Shown: one piece after another, positions 16,519 through 25,100 of the stretch
Numbering within the stretch: position 1 is the stretch's first letter
How the letters are laid out: each line of letters opens with the position of its first letter
Assembly (NCBI GenBank): GCA_020847975.1
Contig: JADLBD010000223.1
Location: forward strand, 1-43,202
DNA: 43,202 bases
Direction: 5' to 3'
Source of the DNA: Bryobacterales bacterium
GTDB taxonomy: Bacteria; Acidobacteriota; Terriglobia; Bryobacterales; Bryobacteraceae
Notes under the pieces: model-generated
Database searches by the model: none
Told to the model about the DNA's origin: nothing
The model's input: the letters and a program-made list of their open reading frames with translations, nothing else
Translations under genes and position numbers: made by a program

Positions 16519-17640
16519 TCACTTGACCCGGAATTGTTCCACTGCGGCCATATCCAGCGTCACGCCGAGTCCGGGAACGGTGGGTACGCTGTAGTAGCCG
16601 CTCTGTACGCGGAAGGGTTCCACCACCAGATCGTCCGCCAGGCAGTGGGTGACCGAAATGCAGTATTCGATGCCGGGATACGCGGCTGCCTGCTGCGCCT
16701 GGTAGACCTGAGCGATGCCGCTCTGCGTTCCATACTCCACCCACAGCGGAACGCCGGTGGCTTCGGCCATCAGCGCGCGTTTGGCCATGGTTCGTCCCAG
16801 CGGACCGCCGATGACAAACGCCTGGAGCAGTCCTTCCCGAATGAAGACCATGGGATCCTCGCCCATGTGCTCGGCGATCTTGAGCGGAGACTTGCCCTTC
16901 AACTGGCGGAAGGAGTCGACGTTGCGGTATTGCACGGGAGATTCCACCGCGAAGTAATTGTGGTGCTGGGCAAGGCCGTTAATGAAATGCAGAGCGCGGC
17001 TCGGGGAGCCCCAGTTGGAATTGGCATCCGCCCAGAACCGGTATTCCTTGGGGACCACCGCGCACATCGCCGCGGCCTGCTCCAGGGGGTCCTGCCACGG
17101 GCGAGCCTTGACCTTATGGATGCGGTAGCCGAGGCTGGCTCCGAGTTTCGCTTCCGCCGCCATCAGGTCCGGCGGAAGGCAGTGAGTCCACCACGTATGC
17201 TGGATGCGCGTGAGGGGCGAAGGAGAGAGGAGCCGGGCGACAGAGAGGCCCGCCGCCTGACCAAGAATGTCGTGAACAGCCATGAGCACGCCTTGAATGG
17301 AGTCATCCTGCCAGTAGTCGACCGGGGAGCGCCCCATCATGCGCTTCAGGATGGCTTCGGTCTGGGCGGCGCTGATGAGCGATTCGCCGGTGCCCACCAG
17401 GCCCTCGTCCGTGTGAAGACGCACCATGACGGCGCTGTAGTGTGTCTGAAAACTTCCCTGAAGGCGGTAGCTCTCCTCCCAGGCCTCGCGCACCCGTTCG
17501 GCCATGGGAATACTGGTGGGGAGAATTTCGTATTTGCTGAAGCGCATGCGGCCGGCAGCGGAAACCACCTCGGGAGCAAGCGCCGCCGCGCCCAGACCCA
17601 TGCTGAGCCGCAACAGATCTCTGCGGTTGATATCTTGCAT
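16519..17640 (-). CDS. Tat-exported enolase-superfamily (MR/MLE) enzyme
   Basis: The 373-residue protein starts at ATG 17640 with MQDINRRDLLRLSMGLGAAA, a classical twin-arginine signal ending near VVSAAG. The rest is an MR/MLE enzyme: KVK at 176-178 (acid/base Lys on the second strand), metal ligands Asp205 (WADANSNW), Glu233 (FAVESP) and Glu257 (KIAEHMGED). The opposite side carries FVIGGPLG and VEYGTQSG in place of the usual Lys or His-Asp dyad, so the chemistry may be dehydration or one-sided epimerisation. Enolase-superfamily enzymes are normally cytoplasmic, so Tat export is noteworthy. It lies 38 bases after the NHL-repeat gene and shares strand with the propeller, cytochrome and dipeptidase genes. 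Confidence 0.85.
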   Translation of the reverse strand: MQDINRRDLLRLSMGLGAAALAPEVVSAAGRMRFSKYEILPTSIPMAERVREAWEESYRLQGSFQTHYSAVMVRLHTDEGLVGTGESLISAAQTEAILKRMMGRSPVDYWQDDSIQGVLMAVHDILGQAAGLSVARLLSPSPLTRIQHTWWTHCLPPDLMAAEAKLGASLGYRIHKVKARPWQDPLEQAAAMCAVVPKEYRFWADANSNWGSPSRALHFINGLAQHHNYFAVESPVQYRNVDSFRQLKGKSPLKIAEHMGEDPMVFIREGLLQAFVIGGPLGRTMAKRALMAEATGVPLWVEYGTQSGIAQVYQAQQAAAYPGIEYCISVTHCLADDLVVEPFRVQSGYYSVPTVPGLGVTLDMAAVEQFRVK

Positions 17641-17678
17641 GGCAACCAGTGTATGAAATTGAAGCTTGCGCCGGTGGG

Positions 17679-18668
17679 CTAGGGGGTGGGCCAGCCCGGA
17701 TACCAGCGAAACACGTTGCCGGTGAGGCTGCCGATGAAGATGAGATGATCCGGCGTCACGTGAATCCAATGGCCGGGACTTTCGAGGGCGCCGAGTATTT
17801 TTCCGGTGGCGGTATCGACGCGGAAGATTCGCCCGCCGAGCGTGTTCAACGCCCCGGCCTCGACGTTTTCCCGGTGCGTGATCATCCACAGTTCGTCGTT
17901 TGGTGTAATGAAGAGGTTTTGCGTGGAGCCGAGGTGGGTCCACATGCGCAGGAACAGGCCCTCGGGGGTGAACATCTGGATGCGATTGTTCTCGCGGTCG
18001 CTGACATAGACCGTGCCGTTGGAATCGACTTGCACGGAGTGGGGCGTGTTGAATTCTCCCGGACCGCGGCCGGGCTTGCCCCATTCGAACTCATACTTTC
18101 CTTCCCGCGAGAACCTGACGATACGCGTGTTGCCGTAGCCATCGGACACATAGAAGCCGCCATCATGAGCGAAGGCGATGTCGGTGGGCTTGTTGAAGGT
18201 GTCGTGGGTTGCCCCGGCCTGTCCCTTCTTACCGAGCGTGAGCAGCAGTTTCCCTTCTTGCGTGAACTTCATCACCTGGTGGCTGCCGACGTCCGTGGTC
18301 CAGACGTTGCCCGCCGGGTCGATGCGAATTCCGTGGGGCGAAGTGAACATGCCTTTTCCCCAGGAGCGAAGGTAACGGCCATTGGCGTCGAAGATGATCA
18401 CGGGATCGGCGTGCAGGCCGCGGTGAAAGACAAACACTTCGCCCTTTGCGTTGACGGCGACGGCGGAGACGCGCCCGAACTTCCAACCCGGCGGCATCGT
18501 GCCGCTATCCTGCGCCGCGGCGGGTGGTCCCGCCAACTCCTCGCCGAAGCGAAGGTTGACGCGATATTTCAGTAACGGGCCGTCATGCGGAGCCCAACCT
18601 TGTTGACCGGATGCAAGCATCGTCATAGAGAAAAACAGAACCAGAGAATTCACCTGGGCGAGAATCAT
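17679..18668 (-). CDS. Secreted NHL-repeat protein, peptidyl-alpha-hydroxyglycine lyase-like
   Basis: The 329-residue protein has a signal peptide (VNSLVLFFSMTMLASGQQ) and five to six NHL repeats: SPHGIRIDPAGNVWTTDVGS, KPTDIAFAHDGGFYVSDGYG and TPHSVQVDSNGTVYVSDREN are typical. This arrangement resembles the lyase half of peptide-amidating enzymes (PAL), a six-bladed propeller, and such bacterial homologues are often annotated as 6-bladed beta-propellers of unknown activity. Its first position in the minus-strand run, 38 bases before the exported MR/MLE gene, suggests co-transcription. It is divergent from the exported M19 dipeptidase with only 35 bases between starts. A lyase activity is not supported beyond fold similarity. 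Confidence 0.82.
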   Translation of the reverse strand: MILAQVNSLVLFFSMTMLASGQQGWAPHDGPLLKYRVNLRFGEELAGPPAAAQDSGTMPPGWKFGRVSAVAVNAKGEVFVFHRGLHADPVIIFDANGRYLRSWGKGMFTSPHGIRIDPAGNVWTTDVGSHQVMKFTQEGKLLLTLGKKGQAGATHDTFNKPTDIAFAHDGGFYVSDGYGNTRIVRFSREGKYEFEWGKPGRGPGEFNTPHSVQVDSNGTVYVSDRENNRIQMFTPEGLFLRMWTHLGSTQNLFITPNDELWMITHRENVEAGALNTLGGRIFRVDTATGKILGALESPGHWIHVTPDHLIFIGSLTGNVFRWYPGWPTP

Positions 18669-18703
18669 ATCAGGATCTTGGATACACTGTTGGCTTCCGC
18701 ATC

Positions 18704-19870
18704 ATGTCCCTGAAAAGTTCTCTCCTCTTTCTGGTGTGTACCGCACCGGTTCTTTGCCAGACGCCGCCGCGGTTCGTGATGGACGGCCACATTCACGTGA
18801 TGACCCGGCAACTGCTGCAAGGCCTCGACATCGGGCAACGCTATTCCGACGGGCATTTTGATCTGCCGCGGGCCCGCCAGGGCGGACTCAATGCGATGTT
18901 CTTCTCGGTGTACACTCCCGAGCCGTATTATCCCGGCCGGCTCGAAGTGAAGAACACATTCCGCGTGGTGGAACTGGCGCTCGAACAGATTCAGAAGAAC
19001 AAGGACGTCATCGAGCTTGCGCGGAACGCCTCCGACATCGAGCGTATCAACCGCGCGGGGAAAATGGCGGCGTTCCTCGATCTGGAAGGCAGCTTCGACC
19101 TCGATGGCGATTTGTATCTGCTGCGCGCACTCTACCGGCTGGGACTGCGCTCGCTGCAACTCACCGCGCACAACAAGACGAATGCGTTCATCGATTCCTG
19201 CTGCGATGCGAGCCGCTGGGGAGGATTGAACGCGCACGGGCGCGCCGTGGTGGAGGAGATGAACCGGCTGGGGATGGTGATCAACGTGGCGCACGCCTCG
19301 GAAGAAGCCATCCTGCAAACGGTTGCCGCGAGCCGGCAGCCCGTCATCTACAGCCACGGCGGGTTTCGCGCCATCGTCGATACGCCGCGCTGCATCACGG
19401 ACAAGGCTGCCAAGGCGCTGGCGGCGAAAGGCGGCGTGATCGGGATTCAGTTCGGCAGCACGTTCAACAATCCGAGATACGCGGCATGGGTGCGGTCGAA
19501 GCAGACGGCTGCGCCGAAGCCGGGCGCTGCTCCGCGCGCTCCCGCGTTGACATTGGCCGAGGTCGACAAAGAAGTGGCGCGCGGATTGCCGTTCGTGTTC
19601 AAGGGCGTGATTCCGGATGAGTATTGGATGGGAACGGATCAGCTTGCTCGCGTCATCGATTATGGCGTGCGCCTGGTGGGCGAAGACCACATCGCACTCG
19701 GATCAGATTTTGACGGCGGTCCTCCCCTGCCGCGCCAGATCCATGATGTGAGCGATTATCCGGAGATGACAAAGGCGATGCGGCAACTCGGGTATTCAGA
19801 CGAGCGGATTGAGAAGATTGCGGGCGGAAACTGGCTGCGCGTGATCCGGCAAGTGACGGAGGGCCGCTGA
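18704..19870 (+). CDS. Exported membrane dipeptidase family M19, His-x-His variant
   Basis: The 388-residue protein has a signal peptide (SSLLFLVCTAPVLCQ). M19 motifs follow: MDGHIHV (His29, His31), LDLEGSFDLDGD (Glu128), VAHASEEA (His197), YSHGGFRA (His218) and ALGSDFDGG (Asp335). The usual His-x-Asp at the N-terminal metal site is His-x-His here, which may alter metal binding or specificity. The enzyme should act in the periplasm or at the membrane on dipeptide-like amides. A TACACT box (18683-18688) lies in the 35-base divergent spacer. Its TGA overlaps the ATG of the CocE-type hydrolase by one base, so the two exported hydrolases are made together. Compare the cytoplasmic M19 enzyme at 13522-14604. 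Confidence 0.88.
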   Translation: MSLKSSLLFLVCTAPVLCQTPPRFVMDGHIHVMTRQLLQGLDIGQRYSDGHFDLPRARQGGLNAMFFSVYTPEPYYPGRLEVKNTFRVVELALEQIQKNKDVIELARNASDIERINRAGKMAAFLDLEGSFDLDGDLYLLRALYRLGLRSLQLTAHNKTNAFIDSCCDASRWGGLNAHGRAVVEEMNRLGMVINVAHASEEAILQTVAASRQPVIYSHGGFRAIVDTPRCITDKAAKALAAKGGVIGIQFGSTFNNPRYAAWVRSKQTAAPKPGAAPRAPALTLAEVDKEVARGLPFVFKGVIPDEYWMGTDQLARVIDYGVRLVGEDHIALGSDFDGGPPLPRQIHDVSDYPEMTKAMRQLGYSDERIEKIAGGNWLRVIRQVTEGR

Positions 19871-21537
19871 TGCATTGGGTACGACTGCTTTTGATTTGCG
19901 AAGCAACCGTCGCGGCCGCCTTCTGCCAGCAGCAGGTGGATATCGCGCCGGTGACCGAGCAGCATGTCATGGTCCCCATGCGGGACGGAACGAAGCTTTC
20001 CGTCTATCTGTTCCTCCCGCCTGGAAAAGGCCCTTGGCCCGTGTTGTACGAGCAGCGCTATTCGAATGTCACCGTCCCCTCCAGCCGCAAGAACTACGCC
20101 GCGCTGGCGATGAAGGGGTACGTCGTGGCTGCTGAAAATTTCCGCGGCGCGCAGCATTCCGAGGGCGTCTACACCGGCTACCGCGCCTTGGGCTGGGGCG
20201 AGCAAAAGGATGGCTATGACACGGTCGAGTGGCTCGCCCGGCAGCCATGGTCGAACGGGAAGATCGGGACGTTTGGCGGCTCGCAGGCTGGGTATGCGCA
20301 GAATTTTCTGGCCGTGACACAGCCTCCGCACCTCGTTGCGCAGTACATGACGGATACAGGACAGAGCCTGTTCCACCTCGGCTATCGCAGAGGCGGAACC
20401 ACGAGGAGAATGGCTTTCGACGAGGCGCGAGATCCGCGGGATGCCGTGAATCTGAACCTGATGATGTTCCGCCATCCCGTATATGACGACTACTGGCGGG
20501 TCGAGGACACCACGCTGCACTTCGACAAGATGAATGTCCCCTGCTTCACGCTGGGGAGCTGGTATGACTTCATGAACGCCGGCTCCATCGAAAGCTATAT
20601 CGGACGCCAGCACCATGGCGGACCGCAATCGCGCGGCCGGCAGCACCTGTTGATCGGCCCCTGGCTGCACGGCTCGAGCTATCGGCACACGGGTCCGGTG
20701 GGGGATCTGGTGTATCCGGCCAATTCGATTTTCCCCGTGTGGGAACACATGGGCCGATGGTTCGATCACTACTTGAAGGGAATCGACAACGGCGTGGAGC
20801 GGGAGCCTGTGGTTCGATACTACGTGATGGGAGCCGTGGGTGAAGGGGAAAATGGCGCTCCGGGCAATGTGTGGCGCGAGGCCGCTGATTGGCCGGCGCC
20901 GGCGCGCGAGACGGCTTATTACTTCGAAGCCGCTTCCTCCGGCACGGCGGGGAGGCTATCCACGGGCAGACCCAAAGGACCCGCAGCTACGACGTATCAA
21001 AGCGACCCGGCGCATCCGGCGCCGATTCCCGGCCGCGCATTTCCAGGCGCGCGAGACGCGCGGACATTCGAGCAGTATCCCGACGTGAGAACCTTCACGA
21101 CCGATGTCTTGAAGGAACCGGTGGAGTGGACCGGCAAAGTGCGTGCGGAACTCTTTGTTTCCTCCACCGCCCCGGATGCGGACTTCATCGTGCGCGTGAC
21201 CGACGTGTATCCGGATGGGCGGTCCATCCTCATCATTGATGGAATCCGGCGCGCGCGTTTTCGTGATTCGTGGGAGCGTGAGGTGTTCATGAAGCCGGGG
21301 GAGGTTTACAAGATCGCCTTTGACGTGGGGTATCTGAGCCAGATCTTTAACCGCGGTCATCGCATCCGGATCAGCGTGGGGAGCACGGGGGCGCCGTTCT
21401 ATGACCCGAATCCGCAAACTGGGGAAGCACTGACGTACGAACGCCCCGCGAAAATGCTGGCTGCCACGATGACGCTGCATCATCAGGGGCCGAATGCCTC
21501 GCGCATCCTGGCGCCTGTTCATACAAACGGCAAGTGA
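19870..21537 (+). CDS. Exported CocE/NonD family acyl-peptide hydrolase
   Basis: The 555-residue protein has a signal peptide ending near AAAFCQQ. Next comes the alpha/beta hydrolase part of the X-Pro dipeptidyl-peptidase/CocE family: VMVPMRDGTKLSVYLFLPPG, the start YVVAAENFRG of the next strand, GYDTVEWLARQPWSNGKIG and a nucleophile elbow FGGSQAGY in which the usual G-x-S-Y-x-G Tyr is replaced by Gln. The C-terminal jelly-roll characteristic of the family is seen from about 400 (RTFTTDVLKEPVEWTGKVRA, then SQIFNRGHRIRISVGS). These serine hydrolases cleave esters or amides. It is coupled to the M19 dipeptidase, fitting stepwise breakdown of an amide or peptide compound outside the cytoplasm. 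The exact substrate is unknown. Confidence 0.87.
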   Translation: MHWVRLLLICEATVAAAFCQQQVDIAPVTEQHVMVPMRDGTKLSVYLFLPPGKGPWPVLYEQRYSNVTVPSSRKNYAALAMKGYVVAAENFRGAQHSEGVYTGYRALGWGEQKDGYDTVEWLARQPWSNGKIGTFGGSQAGYAQNFLAVTQPPHLVAQYMTDTGQSLFHLGYRRGGTTRRMAFDEARDPRDAVNLNLMMFRHPVYDDYWRVEDTTLHFDKMNVPCFTLGSWYDFMNAGSIESYIGRQHHGGPQSRGRQHLLIGPWLHGSSYRHTGPVGDLVYPANSIFPVWEHMGRWFDHYLKGIDNGVEREPVVRYYVMGAVGEGENGAPGNVWREAADWPAPARETAYYFEAASSGTAGRLSTGRPKGPAATTYQSDPAHPAPIPGRAFPGARDARTFEQYPDVRTFTTDVLKEPVEWTGKVRAELFVSSTAPDADFIVRVTDVYPDGRSILIIDGIRRARFRDSWEREVFMKPGEVYKIAFDVGYLSQIFNRGHRIRISVGSTGAPFYDPNPQTGEALTYERPAKMLAATMTLHHQGPNASRILAPVHTNGK

Positions 21538-21543
21538 AGACGG

Positions 21544-22677
21544 CTACTTCAGGGCGAGAAACTTCACGCACATCGGCGCGGGCACTTCCACCGTCTGTCC
21601 CGTAGGCGTGAGGCGGCCGGTCTTTTTGTCGATGCGAAACACGACGATGTTGTTGCTGTCCTGATTCGCGGCGAGCAGAAACGACCCCGTGGGATCGAGG
21701 CCGAAATTGCGCGGGATCTTGCCCTGCGTGGACACATTCTCAATCAGCGTCAACTTGCCGTTGGGTGCGATGGAGAAAACGGCGATGCTGTCATGCACGC
21801 GGTTCGATCCGTAGAGGAATTTTCCGGAGGGGTGCACCTGAACCTCCGCTGTAGAGAGTGCATCCGTCACCTTCACGCCCTCAGGAAGCGTCGAGGTGGT
21901 CTGAATTTCCTTCAGCACCCCCGCCTTGGCATCGTAGTCGAACGCCGTCACCGTGCAGGAGATTTCGTTGATCACATAAGCGTACTTGCCGTTGGGATGA
22001 AAGGCGAAATGGCGCGGGCCGGAACGCGGGGCCACTTTGGTGAAGGGAGGATTGTTGGGGGTGATGGTTCCGGCGGCGGCATCGAACCGGTAGACCAGCA
22101 GTTCATCCAGGCCGAGATCGGCGGCAATGGCAAACCGGTTGTCAGGTGATGGATTGAAAGAGTGGGCGTGCGGTCCGCCTTGCCTCTTGGGATCGGCGAC
22201 CGTGCCGGTGTGCTGCACGAAAGACACCGATTCCCGAAGCCTGCCGTCGGGCTCGATGGGCAGCACGGCTACGCTCCCGCTGCCGTAGTTTGCGACGAGC
22301 ACGGCTTTGCCTGTGCGATCGACGCGCACGTAGCATGGCCCATCGCCTTTCGAAGACACGGTGTTCAGCAGAGTCAGCCTGCCGGTCTTGGCGTCAATTT
22401 CGAAGGCGCTCACGGCGCCGCCCTTCGCTTCGGCAACGGCATAGAGGAAGCGCCGGTTGGGGTGCAGCGCGATGAAGGAGGAACGCCTCGCCTCCGCCGC
22501 CAGCCCGAGAGGTTCCAGCTTGCCGCTCTTCGAATCGAATCGAAACGCGTAGATCCCTTTGCTGTTCCGGCCCGCTGTGCCGATGTAGGCAATGTAGTCA
22601 GCGCCCGGAGCGGTAAACGGCGCCGCCAGCGCGGCGAAGCAGGCAAGGGCCAAAACGGATCGCAAAGAAGTGAGCAT
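21544..22677 (-). CDS. Secreted lactonase family (7-bladed beta-propeller) protein
   Basis: The 377-residue protein starts at ATG 22677 (12 codons inside the longest frame) to give a proper signal peptide ending near FTAPGA. It belongs to the lactonase/YkgB family, relatives of 6-phosphogluconolactonase Pgl: YIAYIGTAGRNSKGIYAFRF, SSFIALHPNRRFLYAVAEA, GGPHAHSFNPSPDNRFAIAA with the conserved His, and GPRHFAFHPNGKYAYVINE. The signal peptide makes a role in the pentose-phosphate pathway unlikely; exported members probably hydrolyse or bind other lactones. It converges with the CocE-type gene (six bases between stops) and is divergent from tpiA across about 100 bases. Confidence 0.84.
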   Translation of the reverse strand: MLTSLRSVLALACFAALAAPFTAPGADYIAYIGTAGRNSKGIYAFRFDSKSGKLEPLGLAAEARRSSFIALHPNRRFLYAVAEAKGGAVSAFEIDAKTGRLTLLNTVSSKGDGPCYVRVDRTGKAVLVANYGSGSVAVLPIEPDGRLRESVSFVQHTGTVADPKRQGGPHAHSFNPSPDNRFAIAADLGLDELLVYRFDAAAGTITPNNPPFTKVAPRSGPRHFAFHPNGKYAYVINEISCTVTAFDYDAKAGVLKEIQTTSTLPEGVKVTDALSTAEVQVHPSGKFLYGSNRVHDSIAVFSIAPNGKLTLIENVSTQGKIPRNFGLDPTGSFLLAANQDSNNIVVFRIDKKTGRLTPTGQTVEVPAPMCVKFLALK

Positions 22678-22777
22678 GACCTGATAAGATCGCAGGCTGG
22701 GTTGCCGGCGCAAATCGGGGTCTTCTTGAATCGTGCTCTCAGTAACCGCCGGTTGTTACACTGAAAGCTCACACAAT

Positions 22778-23527
22778 ATGAGAAAACCGCTCATGGCCGG
22801 CAATTGGAAAATGTACAAGACCGCCGGCGAGACCACCGCGTTCTTCGAAAAAATTCTTCCCCTGGTGGCCTTATCCACGCATTGCGACATCGTCATCGCC
22901 GCTCCGTTCGTGAATCTGCCGGCAGCCGTCGCCGCCGCGGCAGGGAGCCGCGTCGAGGTAGGGGCGCAGAACCTGTATTGGGCGAAAGAAGGCGCTTATA
23001 CCGGCGAGGTTTCAGGCCCCATGCTTTCGGCGATTGGCTGCCGCTGGGTCATCATCGGACACAGTGAACGGCGCCAGTATTTCGGCGAGACCGAAGAGAC
23101 CGTGCTCAAGCGGACCAAAGCCGCGCTCGAACATGGCCTCAGGCCTATCGTGTGCGTTGGCGAGCGCCTGAAAGAGCGGGAGTCCGGCAACACGGACCAG
23201 GTTCTTCAGACGCAGTTCGAAGGGGGCATCGCCGGTTTGAGCGAAGCCGAGTTTGCCAAAGTGACCATCGCCTACGAACCGGTTTGGGCGATTGGAACGG
23301 GAAAAACGGCAACGCCCGATATGGCGGCCGATGCCCATCGATTTCTACGGGGCCTGGTGTCGGCCAAGTATGGAGCCGAAGCCGCCTCCAGAACGCGCAT
23401 CCTTTATGGAGGCAGCGTGAAGCCTGACAATGTGAAGGGGCTGATGGCGCAGCCGGAAATCGACGGCGCACTGGTGGGGGGCGCAAGTCTGGATGCCGCT
23501 TCCTTTGCCACCATCGTCAACTTCTGA
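22778..23527 (+). CDS. tpiA: Triose-phosphate isomerase
   Basis: A complete 249-residue TIM, interconverting dihydroxyacetone phosphate and glyceraldehyde 3-phosphate in glycolysis. Substrate-binding Lys11 (GNWKMY), the electrophile His95 (IIGHSERR), catalytic Glu167 in AYEPVWAIGTGKTATP with loop 6, and the phosphate-binding GGSVKPDN are all present. The ATG at 22778 was chosen because MRKPLMAGNWKM is the normal beginning; the open frame extends 15 codons further upstream. A TACACT box lies 15 bases before the start (22757-22762). It stands alone rather than with gapA-pgk. A short inverted repeat (TAGCC...GGCTA, about 23532-23548) follows the stop. Confidence 0.97.
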   Translation: MRKPLMAGNWKMYKTAGETTAFFEKILPLVALSTHCDIVIAAPFVNLPAAVAAAAGSRVEVGAQNLYWAKEGAYTGEVSGPMLSAIGCRWVIIGHSERRQYFGETEETVLKRTKAALEHGLRPIVCVGERLKERESGNTDQVLQTQFEGGIAGLSEAEFAKVTIAYEPVWAIGTGKTATPDMAADAHRFLRGLVSAKYGAEAASRTRILYGGSVKPDNVKGLMAQPEIDGALVGGASLDAASFATIVNF

Positions 23528-23660
23528 GCACTAGCCCGCGAGCGGCTACGAAGAGGAAGAAGGCCACCGTCAGCTAGAGGCTCCCTCACGCTACTCCCCA
23601 GAGAGGTCTTCCCTTCTCTCGACTCTCCCCGACTCGCCGTCTGGCAGGGGATCAGGTGTT

Positions 23661-24878
23661 ATGCCCTTCGGTACGCTCCCTCTGGTCGCTCAAAACCCCT
23701 GCTTCCCAGGGCTCCAGTCTATGCGCTCATCCTCGCGGTCAAGGCCAAGCCGCTTCGCGGTGCGCTACGAGCAGCCTTTGACCGCTCCGGGTGAGCAACG
23801 AAGCACACCTGGACGCCGGTGTTTTGGTACGACAGAAAGTGACCATGGCGGATTTCATACCCTCCTCAGGAGCTACCAGGATTTTTTGGCGCAGCTGAAG
23901 GAGCAGATCCAAACAGCTCAAGTGCGCGCTGCCGTATCCGTGAACCAGCGGCTCGTTCTCCTCTACTGGTGGATAGGTAAGGAAATTCTCGGACGCCAGA
24001 ATGAACTGGGCTGGGGATCAAAGGTCATCGACCAACTCGCTAACGACCTCCGCCAGGCATTTCCTCAGATGCAGGGCTTCTCGACTCGCAACCTCAAGTA
24101 TATGAGGGCATTCGCAGAGGCCTGGCCGGATGAGGCAATTGTGCAACAGGCTGTTGCACAAATTCCTTGGGGCCATAACGTGCGCCTCTTGGACCTCGTA
24201 AAATCCCCTGAGGAACGGCTTTGGTATGCCCGCCAAGCCATTGAACACGGCTGGAGCCGGAACATCCTCGTGCTGCAGATCGAGAGCGATCTCTACCGGC
24301 GGCAGGGAAGGGGTATCACGAATTTCCAAGCGACACTCCCAAAGCCGCAGTCCGATCTCGCTGAGCAACTAATCAAAGACCCCTACAACTTCGATTTCCT
24401 GACGCTAGCCCAGGAAGCCCAAGAACGTGACCTGGAGCGAGGACTCCTGGCACATCTCCGCCAGTTCCTGATCGAGCTTGCCGTCGGCTTTGCCTTTGTC
24501 GGTAGCCAGGTTCCGCTTGAAGTCGCGGGCGAAGACTTCAAGATCGATCTTCTCTTCTACCACCTGAAGCTCAGATGCTTCGTCGTCATTGATCTAAAGA
24601 TGACGGCGTTCAAGCCGGAGTTTGCCGGGAAAATGAACTTCTACCTCTCTGCGGTCGATGACATGCTGCGGCATTCTGACGACAAGCCAAGCATCGGGCT
24701 GATTCTCCGCAAGGGGAAGAGCGGCCTCGTTGCGGAGTATGCCCTGCGCGACATCGGAAAGCCGCTTGGGATCTCTGAGTTTCGACACCTGGAGAAACTG
24801 CCGGAGCAACTCAAAGGAACACTGCCGACAATTGAAGAGATCGAGGCAGAGCTGGCAAAGCCGGCTATCGAGGAGTGA
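23661..24878 (+). CDS. DUF1016 / YhcG-type PDDEXK nuclease family protein
   Basis: The family-matching part begins near residue 71 (SYQDFLAQLKEQIQTAQVRA) with the DUF1016 N-terminal winged-helix region (LYWWIGKEIL, GFSTRNLKYMRAFAEAWP). It ends in a PDDEXK nuclease core with GEDFKIDLLFYH (Asp296) and VVIDLKM (Asp311, Lys313; the usual Glu of ELK is Asp). The first 70 residues match nothing. An ATG at 23845 in another frame gives MADFIPSS, a natural family start, which would join at about 23866 if one base were restored. So the true start may be 23845 with a single-base deletion. Members occur in defence and toxin-antitoxin settings and near restriction systems. It lies alone, in a stretch flanked by tpiA and by the xerC block. 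Biological role unproven. Confidence 0.78.
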   Translation: MPFGTLPLVAQNPCFPGLQSMRSSSRSRPSRFAVRYEQPLTAPGEQRSTPGRRCFGTTESDHGGFHTLLRSYQDFLAQLKEQIQTAQVRAAVSVNQRLVLLYWWIGKEILGRQNELGWGSKVIDQLANDLRQAFPQMQGFSTRNLKYMRAFAEAWPDEAIVQQAVAQIPWGHNVRLLDLVKSPEERLWYARQAIEHGWSRNILVLQIESDLYRRQGRGITNFQATLPKPQSDLAEQLIKDPYNFDFLTLAQEAQERDLERGLLAHLRQFLIELAVGFAFVGSQVPLEVAGEDFKIDLLFYHLKLRCFVVIDLKMTAFKPEFAGKMNFYLSAVDDMLRHSDDKPSIGLILRKGKSGLVAEYALRDIGKPLGISEFRHLEKLPEQLKGTLPTIEEIEAELAKPAIEE

Positions 24879-24895
24879 CAGGAGAACCGAAAGCT

Positions 24896-24910
24896 CACCC
24901 CTCCGGGGTG
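24896..24910 (+). terminator. Short GC hairpin after the DUF1016 gene
   Basis: CACCCC and GGGGTG pair perfectly around a TCC loop, 17 bases after the stop at 24878. The following bases (TTAGCC) contain no T-run, so factor-independent termination is not assured; it may simply be the first of the hairpins that fill the next 550 bases. Confidence 0.4.
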
Positions 24911-25061
24911 TTAGCCTCAAACACTCAAACGGATGCTCCCCTCTTACGGGCCGCCCGGACAATCGCTGTCTCAAACGCCTCACTCAAGGGCTCCGGGGAA
25001 TTCTTCGCGGTGACAGACTCGTTTCCCACATGGCCACGATGAGCCAGCTTCAGCGCACCAG

Positions 25062-25100
25062 GTACCGTGTTTCAGTACACGGTACTCTCGGGCGCGAGAG
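25062..25100 (+). repeat. Two abutting perfect hairpins
   Basis: GTACCGTGT (25062-25070) pairs with ACACGGTAC (25077-25085) through a perfect nine-base stem with a six-base loop. Immediately after, CTCTCG (25085-25090) pairs with CGAGAG (25095-25100) with a GGCG loop. The first hairpin contains repeat unit 1 of the 18-bp family. No gene overlaps convincingly, so a structured RNA or a protein-bound DNA element is possible. Confidence 0.6.
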
